Assembly: GCF_004337985.1 (NCBI RefSeq)
Contig: NC_043741.1
Coordinates: 3,148,486 to 3,159,530, forward strand
Direction: 5' to 3'
Length of the DNA: 11,045 nt
From: Pyricularia pennisetigena
Taxonomy: Eukaryota; Ascomycota; Sordariomycetes; Magnaporthales; Pyriculariaceae
The position numbers and the translations under genes were made by a program. Positions 1 through 8,831 of this stretch are shown one piece after another; within the stretch, counting starts at the first letter, position 1; each line of letters starts with the position of its first letter. Below the pieces are notes generated by a model. It had not been told where the DNA came from. It searched no databases and worked only from the letters and a program-made list of their open reading frames with translations.

Positions 1-76
1 TTTCTTCTTTTCTTTGCCGGTTCAAGAAAAACCCCCCTTTGCTCACACAAACCAAACCACCCAAACAAAATTAAAG
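1..76 (+). other. 3' end of an upstream P450 intron (partial)
   Basis: This stretch is pyrimidine-rich at first and then A/C-rich, and it has an in-frame stop (TAA, 72-74) relative to the P450 frame that follows. P450-like sequence starts right after an AG at 75-76 (or 78-79; both keep phase 2). I therefore read it as the end of an intron whose donor lies left of the window. The bases before the AG are mostly A and C, not a polypyrimidine tract. Branch site not assigned. Confidence 0.6.
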
Positions 77-1452
77 GAGCCCAAAGTTCCTGGCTGAAGT
101 GTCAGCCCCGGAGATCCACCGCAAAGTCCAGCTCCTCCTCAAGATGTGGTCCAAAAAGACGCAGCTGGCAAAGGGCAAGCCCTTCAACGCCCGCCCGGAC
201 ATCATCGAGGCGGCGCTCGACATGATCAACGCGGCCGCCTTTGCCTACGACGAGGACTCGTGTTCCGTGTCGAACCAGATTCGCCACCTCGACTCGTCGG
301 ACCTCAGGATGGACGAGAAGCCAGACGGCTCGGTCGAGTTCTCCCGCGCCCCGGACACGGAGCAGGCCGTCGTGGTCCACGAGCTGGGCGTCTACCTCGG
401 CACGCAGTTCGTGTCGCCCGCCCCGAGGCTGGCTCACGCCTTCAACTACCTCACCAGCCCCCGCCTGCGCCGCAACCTGGCCAAGAGGGAGCAGATCGTC
501 TTTGCCGAGATCCGCAAGGCCCTCAAGCGCATCGAGAGCGGCGAGTCCACCACCGCGTCCGCCCTCGAGCACCTCCTCAGGCGCGAGATGGAGTCTGCGC
601 GCAAGGCCGGTAGGGAGCCAAACTTTTTCAGCCCTTCCATCCGCGACGAGGGCTGGGGTTATATCGTTGCTGGGCATGAGACTACCGCGACTGCCATTGC
701 ATGTAAGTTATTTTTTTTTCTTTTTGTCCAGGACTCGACTTGGAACAAAAGGAAAAGGAAAAAAAAGGACTAACCAACCACTACCACACAAAAAAAAAAA
801 AACAGGGCAAGTCAAGCTCCTCGCCGACTACCCCGAAGTGCAAAGCAAGCTCCGCACCGTGCTCCGCGCAGCCTACGCGGACGCGGCGGCGTCGAACCGG
901 CTGCCGACGGCGCGCGAGATCACGTCGACGGCGATCCCGTACCTGGACGCCTTCCTCGAGGAGACGCTGCGGGTGCGGGGCCCGATCCTCATGACGGGGC
1001 GCGAGGCGAAGCGCGACGCCTACGTGCTCGGGCACCTGGTGCCCAAGGGGACGTTTGTGTTCATGCCGTCCATGGGGCCGACGTTCCACGCGCCGGGCCT
1101 GCCGGTCGACGACGCCGTGCGGTCCGAGACGTCGCGCGAAAAGTCGTGGGGCGGCAGCTGGGACCCCGAGGACGTGGCGTCGTTCCGCGTCGAGCGCTGG
1201 CTGAGGCCGAACCCCGAGACGGGCGAGGACGAGTACGACGTCCGGTCCGGCCCCATCTTGGCCTTTGGCCTCGGCCCCAGGAGCTGCTTCGGCAAGAGGC
1301 TGGCGTACCTCGAGATGCGCATCGTCATCGCCCTCCTGGTCTGGACCTTTGAGTTCCAGAAGCTGCCCGACCACCTGAGCTCGTATGCCGCCCACGATGC
1401 CATCACGACCGGTCCGACTTGCTGCCATGTCGGCCTGAAGGAGCTGTCTTAA
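77..1452 (+). CDS. Cytochrome P450 monooxygenase, C-terminal part (5' truncated by window)
   Basis: Haem-thiolate monooxygenase; fungal microsomal members insert one oxygen atom from O2 into a small molecule using electrons from a P450 reductase. Seen: two exons, 77(or 80)-702 and 806-1452, joined through a TGG (Trp) codon, giving about 423 residues. Signatures in order: I-helix oxygen-binding AGHETT (nt 669-686), K-helix ExxR as ETLR (961-972), the PERF-like region FRVERWL (from 1183), and the haem loop FGLGPRSCFG (from 1264) with the cysteine ligand at 1285-1287. The open frame starts shortly after where the C helix should be, so roughly 100-120 residues are missing to the left, including the membrane anchor and the conserved C-helix Trp/Arg. 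The GC-rich third positions and intact motifs suggest a working gene. The CYP family and substrate cannot be told from this; a role in secondary metabolism or detoxification is only a possibility. It is convergent with the MED5 gene. Confidence 0.95.
703..805 (+). other. P450 intron (103 bases)
   Basis: Donor GTAAGT at 703 and acceptor CAG at 803-805. A canonical branch site CTAAC lies at 770-774, about 30 bases before the acceptor. Removing the intron joins T (702) with GG (806-807) to a Trp codon and continues the P450 frame across the I helix, as expected for the family. Retention would add a basic Lys/Arg-rich stretch and stop near 773. Between branch site and acceptor there is a run of 13 A (790-802) where many introns have pyrimidines. 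Confidence 0.92.
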
Positions 1453-1557
1453 AGATCAGGGAAAGAATCTGTCAAGCCAAGAGTGCTCGCCATCTTTCAC
1501 AGACTCTCCGCTCTGTTAACCTTCATCTTTTGGTTGCAAAACCGTACGTACATCTGT

Positions 1558-1567
1558 AATAAATAAA
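1558..1567 (+). terminator. Poly(A) signal of the P450 gene
   Basis: Two overlapping copies of AATAAA (1558-1563 and 1562-1567) lie about 105 bases after the P450 stop codon, a normal distance for a fungal 3' UTR. This is a sequence match only; the cleavage site cannot be seen. Confidence 0.6.
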
Positions 1568-1792
1568 ACGCCTATTGGAGCCTAGACTGAAGTAGGACGT
1601 AATATTGGTGTCGTTGTTTTTGCTCATGCACTACTATTTTTCCATATAATCAGCCTTCCGTTCCTCGTCCTAGACGGCATGGAGAACGCTGTATTAATAA
1701 TTTTCCTGGTAATGTCGTTTCAGCTCAAGGGTGGGTATACATATCCGTAACTCCGTCTCCGAAACAATATACCTAAAGGTGACCGCTGTGGT

Positions 1793-1893
1793 AAAAAAAA
1801 AAAAACCCCCCGCCTTGATTGCGCATAAAGATGTAACGGCACAAAATGTCGCCCCAAAGATCCTCAATACGGCCAAGAAAAAAAAAAAAAAAA
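1793..1893. repeat. Two long A homopolymers
   Basis: A13 at 1793-1805 and A16 at 1878-1893 stand 72 bases apart in the intergenic gap. They are unstable simple-sequence runs, and lengths may differ between reads or strains. No flanking duplication or terminal repeat is visible, so there is no sign that they are retroposon tails. Confidence 0.85.
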
Positions 1894-2069
1894 GTCACCT
1901 CAAGATGCAATCAGCATAGAACAACACCGCTGACTTGCCTATAGTCTTGCAGACTTTTTTCCCTTTTCTAATGCGCCTTCTCCATTGTTTTGCATGGGCA
2001 ATTCGCCCCTAATGGAAAAGAAGAAAAAAACATCATCAGCTTCACGGCTCAAGTTGCCAACCCGGTCAA

Positions 2070-5000
2070 CTAGGCCAGGTCCATATCGTCCCATCCGTTC
2101 AGTGGCCCCAGCCCCCCAAAGACGTCTTGGTCGTTGAGGTCCAGGCCTCCGACCGAGTTGGCCGTTGAGCCACCCAGCCCGAGGTCGCCCGCGCCACCGC
2201 CGCCGCCCATGTCTAGGCCGACAGTGGCCGCGTCGAGGGCCATGGCCGCGGCCGCATCTCCGTCCACAACGCCCGCCGCTGCCATGGCATCGTCAAGCAT
2301 GTTGCCACCGTCGCCCTGAAGTACCGCCTCCGCCGCTGCCGCCGCCGCCGCCGACACGGAAACAGCAAGTTGGGCCTCGACGCGGCGGTGCAGCCGGACG
2401 ACAATCTCAAACGCGACCGGGTCGTCCTTGTGGATCCTCTTCCAGTCCTCGGCGGCTGCTCTGAGCGCCTGCCGCAGCGACATGGGGCGCTGCTGCGGGC
2501 CGTGTGCCTGAGCGGTGGCATCGAGCAGGTTCACCTGCGATGACGGGTCGACATCGTCGGTTGCCACGTTGGGGGCGCATATTATGGCACAGCAGACGTC
2601 GTAGGCGACACTCTGGTTTCCGGCCTGGACCTGCTCCTTTAGTTCGTCCAGAATGAGACGGACGGTTTGTTTTGCACCCAGGATGCGTGTGGCGGCCAAC
2701 AGCTGGCGGTGCGTGTAGGCCGTAGGCGTGGATTCCGTCCCTGCCGGTTGCAGACCCCAGGAGATGAAGCCTCTGATGGTGTTTCGGACGGCCTGGGAGA
2801 GACCGCCGTTTGGAGTGCTAGTCCATGCCTCCAGTTCGCTGTTCTCGGCAGCACCGGTTCGACGAGAGAGCGGTACGTGCTCCTTGAGAATACGGAGCAG
2901 CGGCTCAATCTCTTGGTTGCGAGGGTCCCGGCGTTGGTAGGCACGCAGCGCTTGATCAAGCGGTTTTGCTACTATGCTCAAAACCGACGAAAGCACTGTG
3001 GATGCCTCGGATGATATTGAGCTGGGTTGAAGGATGAGTTGAAGTATTTTGATGATTGCTTTTTGTTCAGGCGGGTGATTATCAAGCCAGAGGTGGTTTG
3101 ACAAGTACGTCACCGCTGGCACAAGAGAGGGAAGGAGAAATGTGTCGACGAGGTCTATAAAAAGAAAAAAAAATTGGTCAGACAAGCATGGCATAGCTAC
3201 ACATGGCTCTAATTGATGATGGACTCACATTCAACGCCGCATCTGAGACTATCCTCAGAGAGCGATCCCGTGCTGACTGCAAGCACTATGTTGTAAAAAA
3301 GCGTTGGGATCAAGAGGTAGAACTCCTGCGGTGGACAAGATGACATGAGCTCATCACCAAGGCCACCGGCATCACTGTCAAAGAGACCGTGGATCCATTT
3401 GTCAAGATGCCCATTCTCCTCGGGGGAAAGTTCATCGAGCGGTCGAAAGAGTCGACCCTTGCCAATGAGCTTCGCGACGAACGAGTCGGGTGACCGAGCG
3501 CCCAGATCCGCGGCCGTGAGGTTGTAGCGGTTGACCAGAGCAAGAAGCAGAAGCAACATGGAGCCAAACTCTTCGTAAAATGGCTGCGCCTCACCCTGGT
3601 CTTCGTCGTGCTTCCAATTGTCTAACAGGTCACAAAGTGGATAGATGATCGCCGAAAGCTTGTTGAACAGAAGCAACACATCTAGATATACTGGGTCACG
3701 CGCCAGCTGGCCACAGAGCGTCTTGAGAGTCATTGTTTCTCTCATTGTACACAATTGTCCGAGAACCTGAGGGTGTTTGAGCAGAGAATGGTGTCAGAAT
3801 CCAAAAGTAGACTTCAACATGTATACTGTGAGGCTTTTTTTTTTTTTTTTTTTTTTTAGGGGGATCTCGTACCTCAGTCAGTGCTACACAGATAGCCCCG
3901 ACGTTTCCGTTGCATTTTTCAATGTCTTTCACCAGCTGCACTGCTCTTTCCGGGTCAGCAAGACACTCCTGCACCAGGGCTTCTTTTACGAGACGGCCCT
4001 CGGTCGGCAGCGAGTTGTAGCACGTCTCGTTGAGAATCGGCTCGATCTGAGACTCTTGAATAAGCCCGTGGAGGCAGCAGGCGAACAAAAAGTCCTCGCG
4101 AGTGCCCTCCGTGAGCGTGTTGCCGCTGCGGCTCGAGATGTAGTCCGACATGTTTGGAAAGGTAGCCGAGCTGACTTGGCGCGTTGCATGCTCTACGCAA
4201 GCGGCCGCATTAAAGGGATAAAGCCCGGACCCCGAGGCAGCCAGGGAGGCCAGCAGAAGAGGGACCTTGTTCGTGAGATATGATCTTAAAACATGCGCGG
4301 CCTTGGGAGATTGCCTGACGGAAGCTGCATTCGCAACGACGTCGAAAGAAACCAGTATGAGGTCTACTGCAGTTTGTTGCAAATCGCCCTGATATCGGTT
4401 GTGTAAGTAGTTGAATATGGCCGCGTCATCCATCAGTGGACGGCCAACCAGCTGATACCATGTTAGCATTCGACACCGAACCCAGACACGCAAGACCCAG
4501 TTGTCCTTCTGACTCACAAGCGCGTTCAAATAAACATATAAGCCGGCCCGCGTGTTGCTGATGGGTATCTCTGGAACGACCAAGCTGTCGAGACCCATAG
4601 TGGAGTCGAGGAAATCGTCCATGTCAGCGTTGGCGGCCGCCTTGGCCTTATCGACAGGCTCGAACCCAGCCAGGGTCTCGGTGCGGAACTGGACGAGCCG
4701 CTGCGAGATCTGCTCGGCGCTCTGCATGATGGTCGGGACAAAGTTTCCCAGGGCGTCCGACAGCTCCTTGCGGGCCGTCTTTGCGTACGGCTTTCCCAGC
4801 GCGGCGAGGACGGGCTTGCTCTCGCACACCCCCAGCAGCAGCATGACGAAGCCGGCGCGGGCCGACTCCATCTCGTCGACGCGTGGCAGCTGCTTCCTGC
4901 GCCCCCTCTCGGCCCGGTCGCGCTCCTCGGCCGTCTGCATCTGCTGGTTCACCATGTCGGCAGCGAAGGCACCCGCCGTCGCCGTGAAGAGCTCCATCCA

Positions 5001-5531
5001 CTTGGCCATGATCCTCGCGATGCGCAGCGCGTCCCACGAGTCGTGGATGCCGGTGCCGTGCGACACGGACCGCGTGAGGCGGTAGAATATGTGCTCTTCG
5101 GTGGCGTACGAGTTGCCCCATCTCAGAGGCTGCTGTGCCTGCTCTTCGCCGCCCCCGCCGCCGCCGCCCGCCTCGTCGTTTTCGCCCGCTCCCGTGACGT
5201 CTTGGATCTGCTTGTGCGACGTCGAATATTTGTACATGGCCAGCAGGATAGACAGCGCATCGATGTAGTGGTGCGCGAGGAGTATTTGCATGTATTGGGG
5301 GATTCGGGGATCGAGAACATCGTGGTTGTTCTTCTGCGGTCGCAGGAAGAGCTCGGCGAGGGCGCGAGGCGGTAACGGGTACTTGGCATGGTGTAACGGA
5401 ACGAACCTCTCAAATGTCTCGTTGTCGAGGCGTGTGATTAGACACCGCTCTATGAAGTCTTGCCAGTTCCGTATAGATTCGGCCCCTTCGCCGGCTCGGG
5501 GCTCCTCTCCAACACCCTGCGAATCCGCCAT
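2070..5531 (-). CDS. MED5: Mediator of RNA polymerase II transcription subunit 5 (Med5/Nut1)
   Basis: Tail-module subunit of the Mediator coactivator, which links DNA-bound regulators to RNA polymerase II in the nucleus. Seen: exons 5531-3873, 3766-3229 and 3154-2070 splice in phase to 1093 residues, a usual length for filamentous-fungal Med5. The start ATG is in good context (GAG before, G after) and follows a short upstream ORF. The protein is mainly helical-looking and Leu/Ala-rich. It has a Gly7 run at residues 122-128, an Ala7 run at about 1001-1007 and a Gly/Asp-rich C-terminal tail ending in Trp-Asp-Asp-Met-Asp-Leu-Ala. Both joins restore continuous sequence (ALTE to VLGQL; GVE-Y-LVDTF). 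No catalytic site is expected. Identification rests on the overall N-terminal pattern, length and acidic Gly-rich tail as I remember them for fungal Med5; a Pfam Med5 hit would settle it. Nothing suggests a pseudogene. It lies tandem to the unknown gene on its right and convergent with the P450. Confidence 0.9.
3155..3228 (-). other. MED5 intron 2 (74 bases)
   Basis: Donor GTGAGT (from 3228) and acceptor TATAG (ending at 3155). A CTGAC branch site lies at 3181-3177, about 22 bases before the acceptor and followed by a clear T-rich tract. The splice joins T to AC as a Tyr codon. This is an ordinary compact fungal intron. Confidence 0.92.
3767..3872 (-). other. MED5 intron 1 (106 bases) with an A23 tract
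   Basis: Donor GTACGA (from 3872) and acceptor CTCAG (ending at 3767), with a CTGAC branch site at 3797-3793. On the sense strand a pure run of 23 A (3857-3835) starts 15 bases into the intron. The intron is not a multiple of three; retention would read eight lysines and end at 3696, giving a 611-residue truncated protein. Confidence 0.92.
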
Positions 5532-5540
5532 CTCGCCTCC

Positions 5541-5561
5541 TTACGGGCGGCCACGGCGCAT
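5541..5561 (-). promoter_or_regulatory. Short upstream ORF before MED5
   Basis: An ATG at 5561-5559 opens a seven-codon frame (Met-Arg-Arg-Gly-Arg-Pro-stop) that ends nine bases before the MED5 start. If the transcript begins upstream of it, scanning ribosomes would meet this ATG first, and the very short gap disfavours efficient reinitiation at MED5. The sequence is certain; its presence in the mRNA and any effect are inferred. Confidence 0.45.
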
Positions 5562-5666
5562 CGGTCGCGAAATTTTGTCTTTTATGTCGGAATTTCGGTA
5601 TGGATAGACTGGCGAGTAATGTGGTAAGTCGACTGTGTAATTTTTTTTTGTTTTTTTTTATGTTTT

Positions 5667-5671
5667 ATTGG
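5667..5671 (-). promoter_or_regulatory. CCAAT box upstream of MED5
   Basis: CCAAT in MED5 orientation about 136 bases upstream of its ATG, followed by A-rich sequence (two A9 runs, 5659-5651 and 5649-5641). Such boxes bind the HAP/NF-Y complex in fungi. A five-base match can arise by chance, but position and orientation suit a promoter. Confidence 0.35.
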
Positions 5672-6548
5672 TTCTCGAGTAAATTGAAGTTGTTCACACT
5701 AGTTCATCCATCCAGGTCGCGGTTTAAAGCTCAACGGCGAGACGCGCCCTCCTTATTCCACGCGACTTAATTGCACAAGGTTACAAGAGCATGAGGGTTG
5801 GGGTCAGCTTGCTCCCCACAATTCCAGGCTACGTCACGCCACAAGCAGGCTTTGGGCGTCCCTGACACTTAATTACTACCTATACTACACCTGCTGTTTA
5901 ATCGTTGTACAGACTGGCTGGTATCTATAGGGTTAGGGTACCAATGTGTTCTTTTCTTTTTTCCTGTGTAACATGTAGCTATACCTAACAATACTTTGCT
6001 ACAAGCCGGGGCCCAGACAGGACCCGAAAAATCGCAGAAGTAATAATGGTCACAGCCACCTTCGGACGCCCTTGTATAGCCCGAATCAGACGAAAAAGCA
6101 AAACCAGCAAGCCCCGAGAACCCTGATCGCCAGCTCTCACCTTCGAGAAGCTCTGACGTCGTCCGCTGCGGTCTTGCGCCTTTTTGCGCAAGCGGCTTGA
6201 ACACCCCGGTCCATGAAATCGGGCCACTATTCCAGGCCCGATCATCAAGCCACCGCGGATAAAAAGCAGGAATCGTTGAGATACGATCTGTCACCTGGCG
6301 ATTTCTCCGAGGGATGGGCAGGATAGCGATAATCCGGCCAAGGGTGGCGTTCGGGTAGTTGGTGAGATCTGAGGAAGGGGGGGAGAGAGGAGGGAAGAGA
6401 AAAAAAAAGACGACAAAAAAAAAAGGAAAAAGCTTTGTAGCAAAATCTACTAGCCAAGTCTCCTCGTACACCCAAGTTTTCCGGTCCGTCATACCCAGTC
6501 ATCAGCATCCCAAATTACCACAGAAGAAAAAAGCATTATTCTAGGGGT

Positions 6549-6583
6549 AAAAAAAAAAAAAAAATCAAAAATCAAAAATCAAA
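6549..6583. repeat. A16 run followed by TCAAAAA repeats
   Basis: Sixteen A (6549-6564), then two full and one partial copies of TCAAAAA (6565-6583), about 40 bases beyond the stop codon of the minus-strand unknown gene. In that gene's sense this is a T-rich tract in the probable 3' UTR. It looks like slippage-generated simple sequence. Confidence 0.8.
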
Positions 6584-6622
6584 CGGTGAGCTGGCGTATA
6601 TGGGGATTTCCAAAGTGCGCCC

Positions 6623-7661
6623 TCATTCCTCCTCACGCTTGATATGGACCCTCGCGCCCCCCTCGTCGCGCTGCTGGCCATGGTGGTGGTGGCTTTGGCG
6701 CCTCTGCTGCGGCTGACCGCCAAATCCAATATCTTCCATGTCGGCAGGGGCCCTGGGACCAACCATCCAATCCTGCATGAGCAGCCACTCACTCCAGCTG
6801 TTGTCGGCGGACTTAATCTCGGCCTCGGTAGCATTTTGAAGTGGCTTGATGTACGGGATGTACTGACCGCCGTCCATGTCGTAGCTCGCCTTGACGCGCA
6901 GCCAATTGGCGCTCTTTGAGGCAAACAAATAGTTGCGCCTCTCCACTTCGTGAAAGGGGCCAACCCCCAACTTCCAGTCATCACCAAAGAATCCATGCAG
7001 CATGCCTTCAGAGTCGAGGCCCATCGCCACCAGTCGGCGGATGTACGGCGTCAGCGTGCAGTATGGTGCGGCCGGAGATGGTGTGCCAGTCCGATCTTGG
7101 TGTTGCGGCAGATGCTGCTGGGGTGAATGGAAGGGCATCGAGCTGCCTCTGAATCCGCCAAAACTGAAATCAACCTCCCCTCTCGAAGATCCTATCCCTG
7201 GTCCCGGCTTCCCCGGGACCTGTTGCTGTCCTGTCGGCGAGAGGCTGACCCTTGATGACATGATGGGCTTGTTGACGTTCTGGAACGGTAACGTGATATT
7301 GATAAAGGCCGCTACCACCTTGACATGCTCAGAGTGCTGCGCATGGTCCAGGAAATACCGTACGCATGACTGGAAGTGTCCATGCCATTCAAAAAAGTCA
7401 AACTGAGCTTCAGGAGAAGACTGGTTGACCCAGAAGATGAAGCAGTACCCTGGCGTTAGCCTTTTCCCTGATGGAACGTAAGCCCTAGGTAGTAGGACAT
7501 GAACGTGACTGATCAAAAGTCAAACTGTGACTAAACCACTACCTGCCAAAGAAAACGAAGGGACCAATCGGTACAGGTCAAAAACCGAGTAGGAGGGGTG
7601 GGTAAGATACCTGTGCATGAGCGAAGGATGATGATTCACCGATGTTATGAGAAAAGTCCAT
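6623..7661 (-). CDS. Fungal protein of unknown function, two conserved-looking blocks; 5' end uncertain
   Basis: I do not recognise a named domain. The main exon (7508-6623, about 295 codons) is clearly protein-like. Block 1 (roughly residues 4-80, from HVHVLLPR) has Trp/Phe-rich stretches such as FEWHGHF. A Ser/Pro/Gln/Gly linker follows (about 85-150). Block 2 (about 151-265) contains PYIRRLVAMG, HGFFGDDW, WSEWLLMQDWM and GPRAP. The tail has a His4 run and ends IKREEE, where IKRE fits the SUMO consensus (hydrophobic-K-x-E). No signal peptide or membrane segment is visible. A 5' exon 7661-7611 (ATG in strong ACC-ATG-G context, 17 codons, then a GTATCT donor) is attractive, but it ends in phase 0 while the only workable acceptor (before 7508) needs phase 2. 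The ATG at 7618-7616 gives the right phase: Met-His-Ser, then HVHVLL. The gene is likely real; its start is not fixed. It is tandem to MED5. Confidence 0.75.
7509..7610 (-). other. Probable 5' intron of the unknown gene (102 bases)
   Basis: Donor GTATCT (from 7610) and acceptor GATCAG (ending at 7509). Other AGs in the interval lead to in-frame stops within a few codons, so 7509 is the best acceptor; the AG just inside the exon near TACCTAG keeps the same phase. The branch site is unclear. Stops in the frame just upstream of 7508 show that the exon cannot simply extend to the left of this point in mRNA sense. Confidence 0.5.
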
Positions 7662-7816
7662 GGTCGGCGGTCGACCTCAGAAGTCGTTATAGACGTTCGC
7701 AGAGAAGTATAAAGCCTCGATGTATAACAACGAGGTTGACACGAGTTTCAAAAGTCGGCTTATTTTAGAAGGACAGCCGGGTTTCGCAGGGAGGCAGCCC
7801 GGCGTGGCTTCTTCTG

Positions 7817-7834
7817 AATAGGTGAGTACCTATT
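7817..7834. repeat. Inverted repeat AATAGGT / ACCTATT
   Basis: Perfect 7-base arms (7817-7823 and 7828-7834) around a 4-base GAGT loop, about 160 bases upstream of the unknown gene's proposed start. It could be a protein-binding palindrome or a small hairpin. The ACCTA/TAGGT core recurs elsewhere in this window. Confidence 0.6.
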
Positions 7835-8267
7835 TTGCCACGATGGGCAAGTCAAATAGAGAGGGAGCTGTCAAGATCAAAAAAAATTGTATTAATGGTT
7901 AACAACAGACTCTGTCTCTGTGTCTCTCTTGGCACCACATTTCCGCCCATTTGCGGGGTGGCATATATTGATGCTTACTGTAAAGAGGGGGGGAAAAATG
8001 GCAAAAATAAGAAAAGAGCTTGAATAGGAACTGTATCATACCTATGCTAATGCTGGATAATTACCTCAAATACCGAGTCTGGAGAAACAGCATGCTCTTG
8101 CTTGTTGCAGGACTTCTCTTCACTGCTATCGCCGTCCTCAACGATCCGCCGTGGGGCCAACGGGACGATAGGATCCTGGAACGCTGATCAGGCAACTTGG
8201 GCTTTATGGGTCGGGGAAGCCCAGGCGGAGGTGAGGAAATGAGGTCTGCGGTTCATTGGGGGTGGAG

Positions 8268-8298
8268 AAAAAAAATATATATATATAAAAAAAAAAAA
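8268..8298. repeat. A/TA/A simple-sequence tract
   Basis: A run of A, then alternating TA (about 8275-8287), then twelve A (8287-8298). This is a low-complexity microsatellite with no coding content; the short open frames across it read as Phe/Tyr/Ile runs. Confidence 0.85.
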
Positions 8299-8610
8299 GG
8301 TGTGACGGTCGCCGGAGCGGCTTGGCTCTTGATCTGCATTTGACAGGAGGGTGGAGTGAACAGGGGCGGCTGACGACCCCTGTTCGTATCTGGGACAAAT
8401 GGGATCAAGAAAAGAAAAAGAAAGACAAAATTGAAGAGACGGCAGAGAGAATAGGTAAACTAGGCATACTTGGAGAAACTGAAGAAAAAAGAAGAAAAAA
8501 ACAAGGGACGAGGCTGTAAACAGGCCAAGGGTAAGTAAGGTAGATACTTGTTATTGTCAAGGCACATTGGGCTAAAGGTTAACTAGCCACCCACTTTGGC
8601 CTAGTCAAAT

Positions 8611-8624
8611 ATGTACTAGTACAT
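8611..8624. repeat. Perfect 14-base palindrome ATGTACTAGTACAT
   Basis: Fully self-complementary with no loop, followed directly by GTATGTACCT, which repeats part of the core. The shape is that of a dimeric DNA-binding site. No gene start is close enough to assign a target. Confidence 0.6.
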
Positions 8625-8831
8625 GTATGTACCTCAGCGGCTTGTTAGGACCCCATCATCCGTCATGTTGCCTCCACCACTCCATGTCAGCCCGAATCGG
8701 AGCTGCTGGTACCTTGGACTGTCGGGCAAAGTAACCGTTGAGGAACAAAGTACTCACCCAAGGTTGTTGTCTATCAGCAGCATAACATAGCAATAAAAGC
8801 CTCAGGGCTATTAGAGGGGCAGGAGACAATA

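Larger units (their letters stand above)
1453..2069. other. Intergenic region between convergent P450 and MED5 genes
   Basis: It contains the 3' ends of both genes. It is AT-richer than the flanking exons and carries A runs at 1793-1805 (13, followed by a C run) and 1878-1893 (16). The open frames here are short and built largely of homopolymer-encoded Lys or Phe, so I call no gene. No AATAAA is seen on the minus strand for MED5. Confidence 0.7.
5532..6622. other. Intergenic region between MED5 and the unknown gene, with a doubtful ORF
   Basis: It should hold the MED5 promoter on the left and the 3' UTR of the next gene on the right. A minus-strand frame at 6492-5869 is open for 207 codons from an ATG. 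However, it runs through homopolymers read as poly-Phe, shows no motif I know, has mixed third-position GC, and overlaps another open frame (6248-5985). I do not call it a gene, though transcript data could change that. A purine-rich tract spans about 6368-6433. Confidence 0.55.
7662..8530. other. Region upstream of the unknown gene; weak exon candidate
   Basis: It probably holds the promoter and 5' UTR of the minus-strand gene. A TTTATA-like element lies about 45-50 bases before the 7661 ATG. On the minus strand, 8183-8065 could be an exon: it follows a GATCAG acceptor, stays open for 40 codons with an acidic Glu/Asp/Ser-rich reading, and ends at a GTAATT donor. I could not join it in phase to the next exon. 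A purine-rich tract spans about 8400-8510. Confidence 0.4.

Noticed and set aside
102..677. 191-codon minus-strand open frame across the P450 exon
   Set aside because: Antisense shadow created by GC-rich third positions of the P450 codons; the plus strand carries the P450 motifs.
1731..1919. 62-codon plus-strand ORF after the P450 gene
   Set aside because: Built around two A homopolymers read as poly-Lys; no other coding sign.
3777..5085. Plus-strand open frames of 168 and 177 codons opposite MED5
   Set aside because: Antisense to a well-supported spliced gene; one crosses the intron T tract, read as poly-Phe, and neither shows a domain.
5929..5940. TTAGGG-like telomere repeat
   Set aside because: Only about one and a half units (GGGTTAGGGT) in unique sequence; expected by chance.
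5869..6492. 207-codon minus-strand ORF in the MED5 upstream region
   Set aside because: It runs through homopolymers, has mixed third-position composition, no motif, and a competing open frame. Mentioned in the intergenic entry but not called.
7002..7406. 134-codon plus-strand open frame opposite the unknown gene
   Set aside because: The minus-strand reading is far more protein-like and ends in a clean stop; this one is its shadow.
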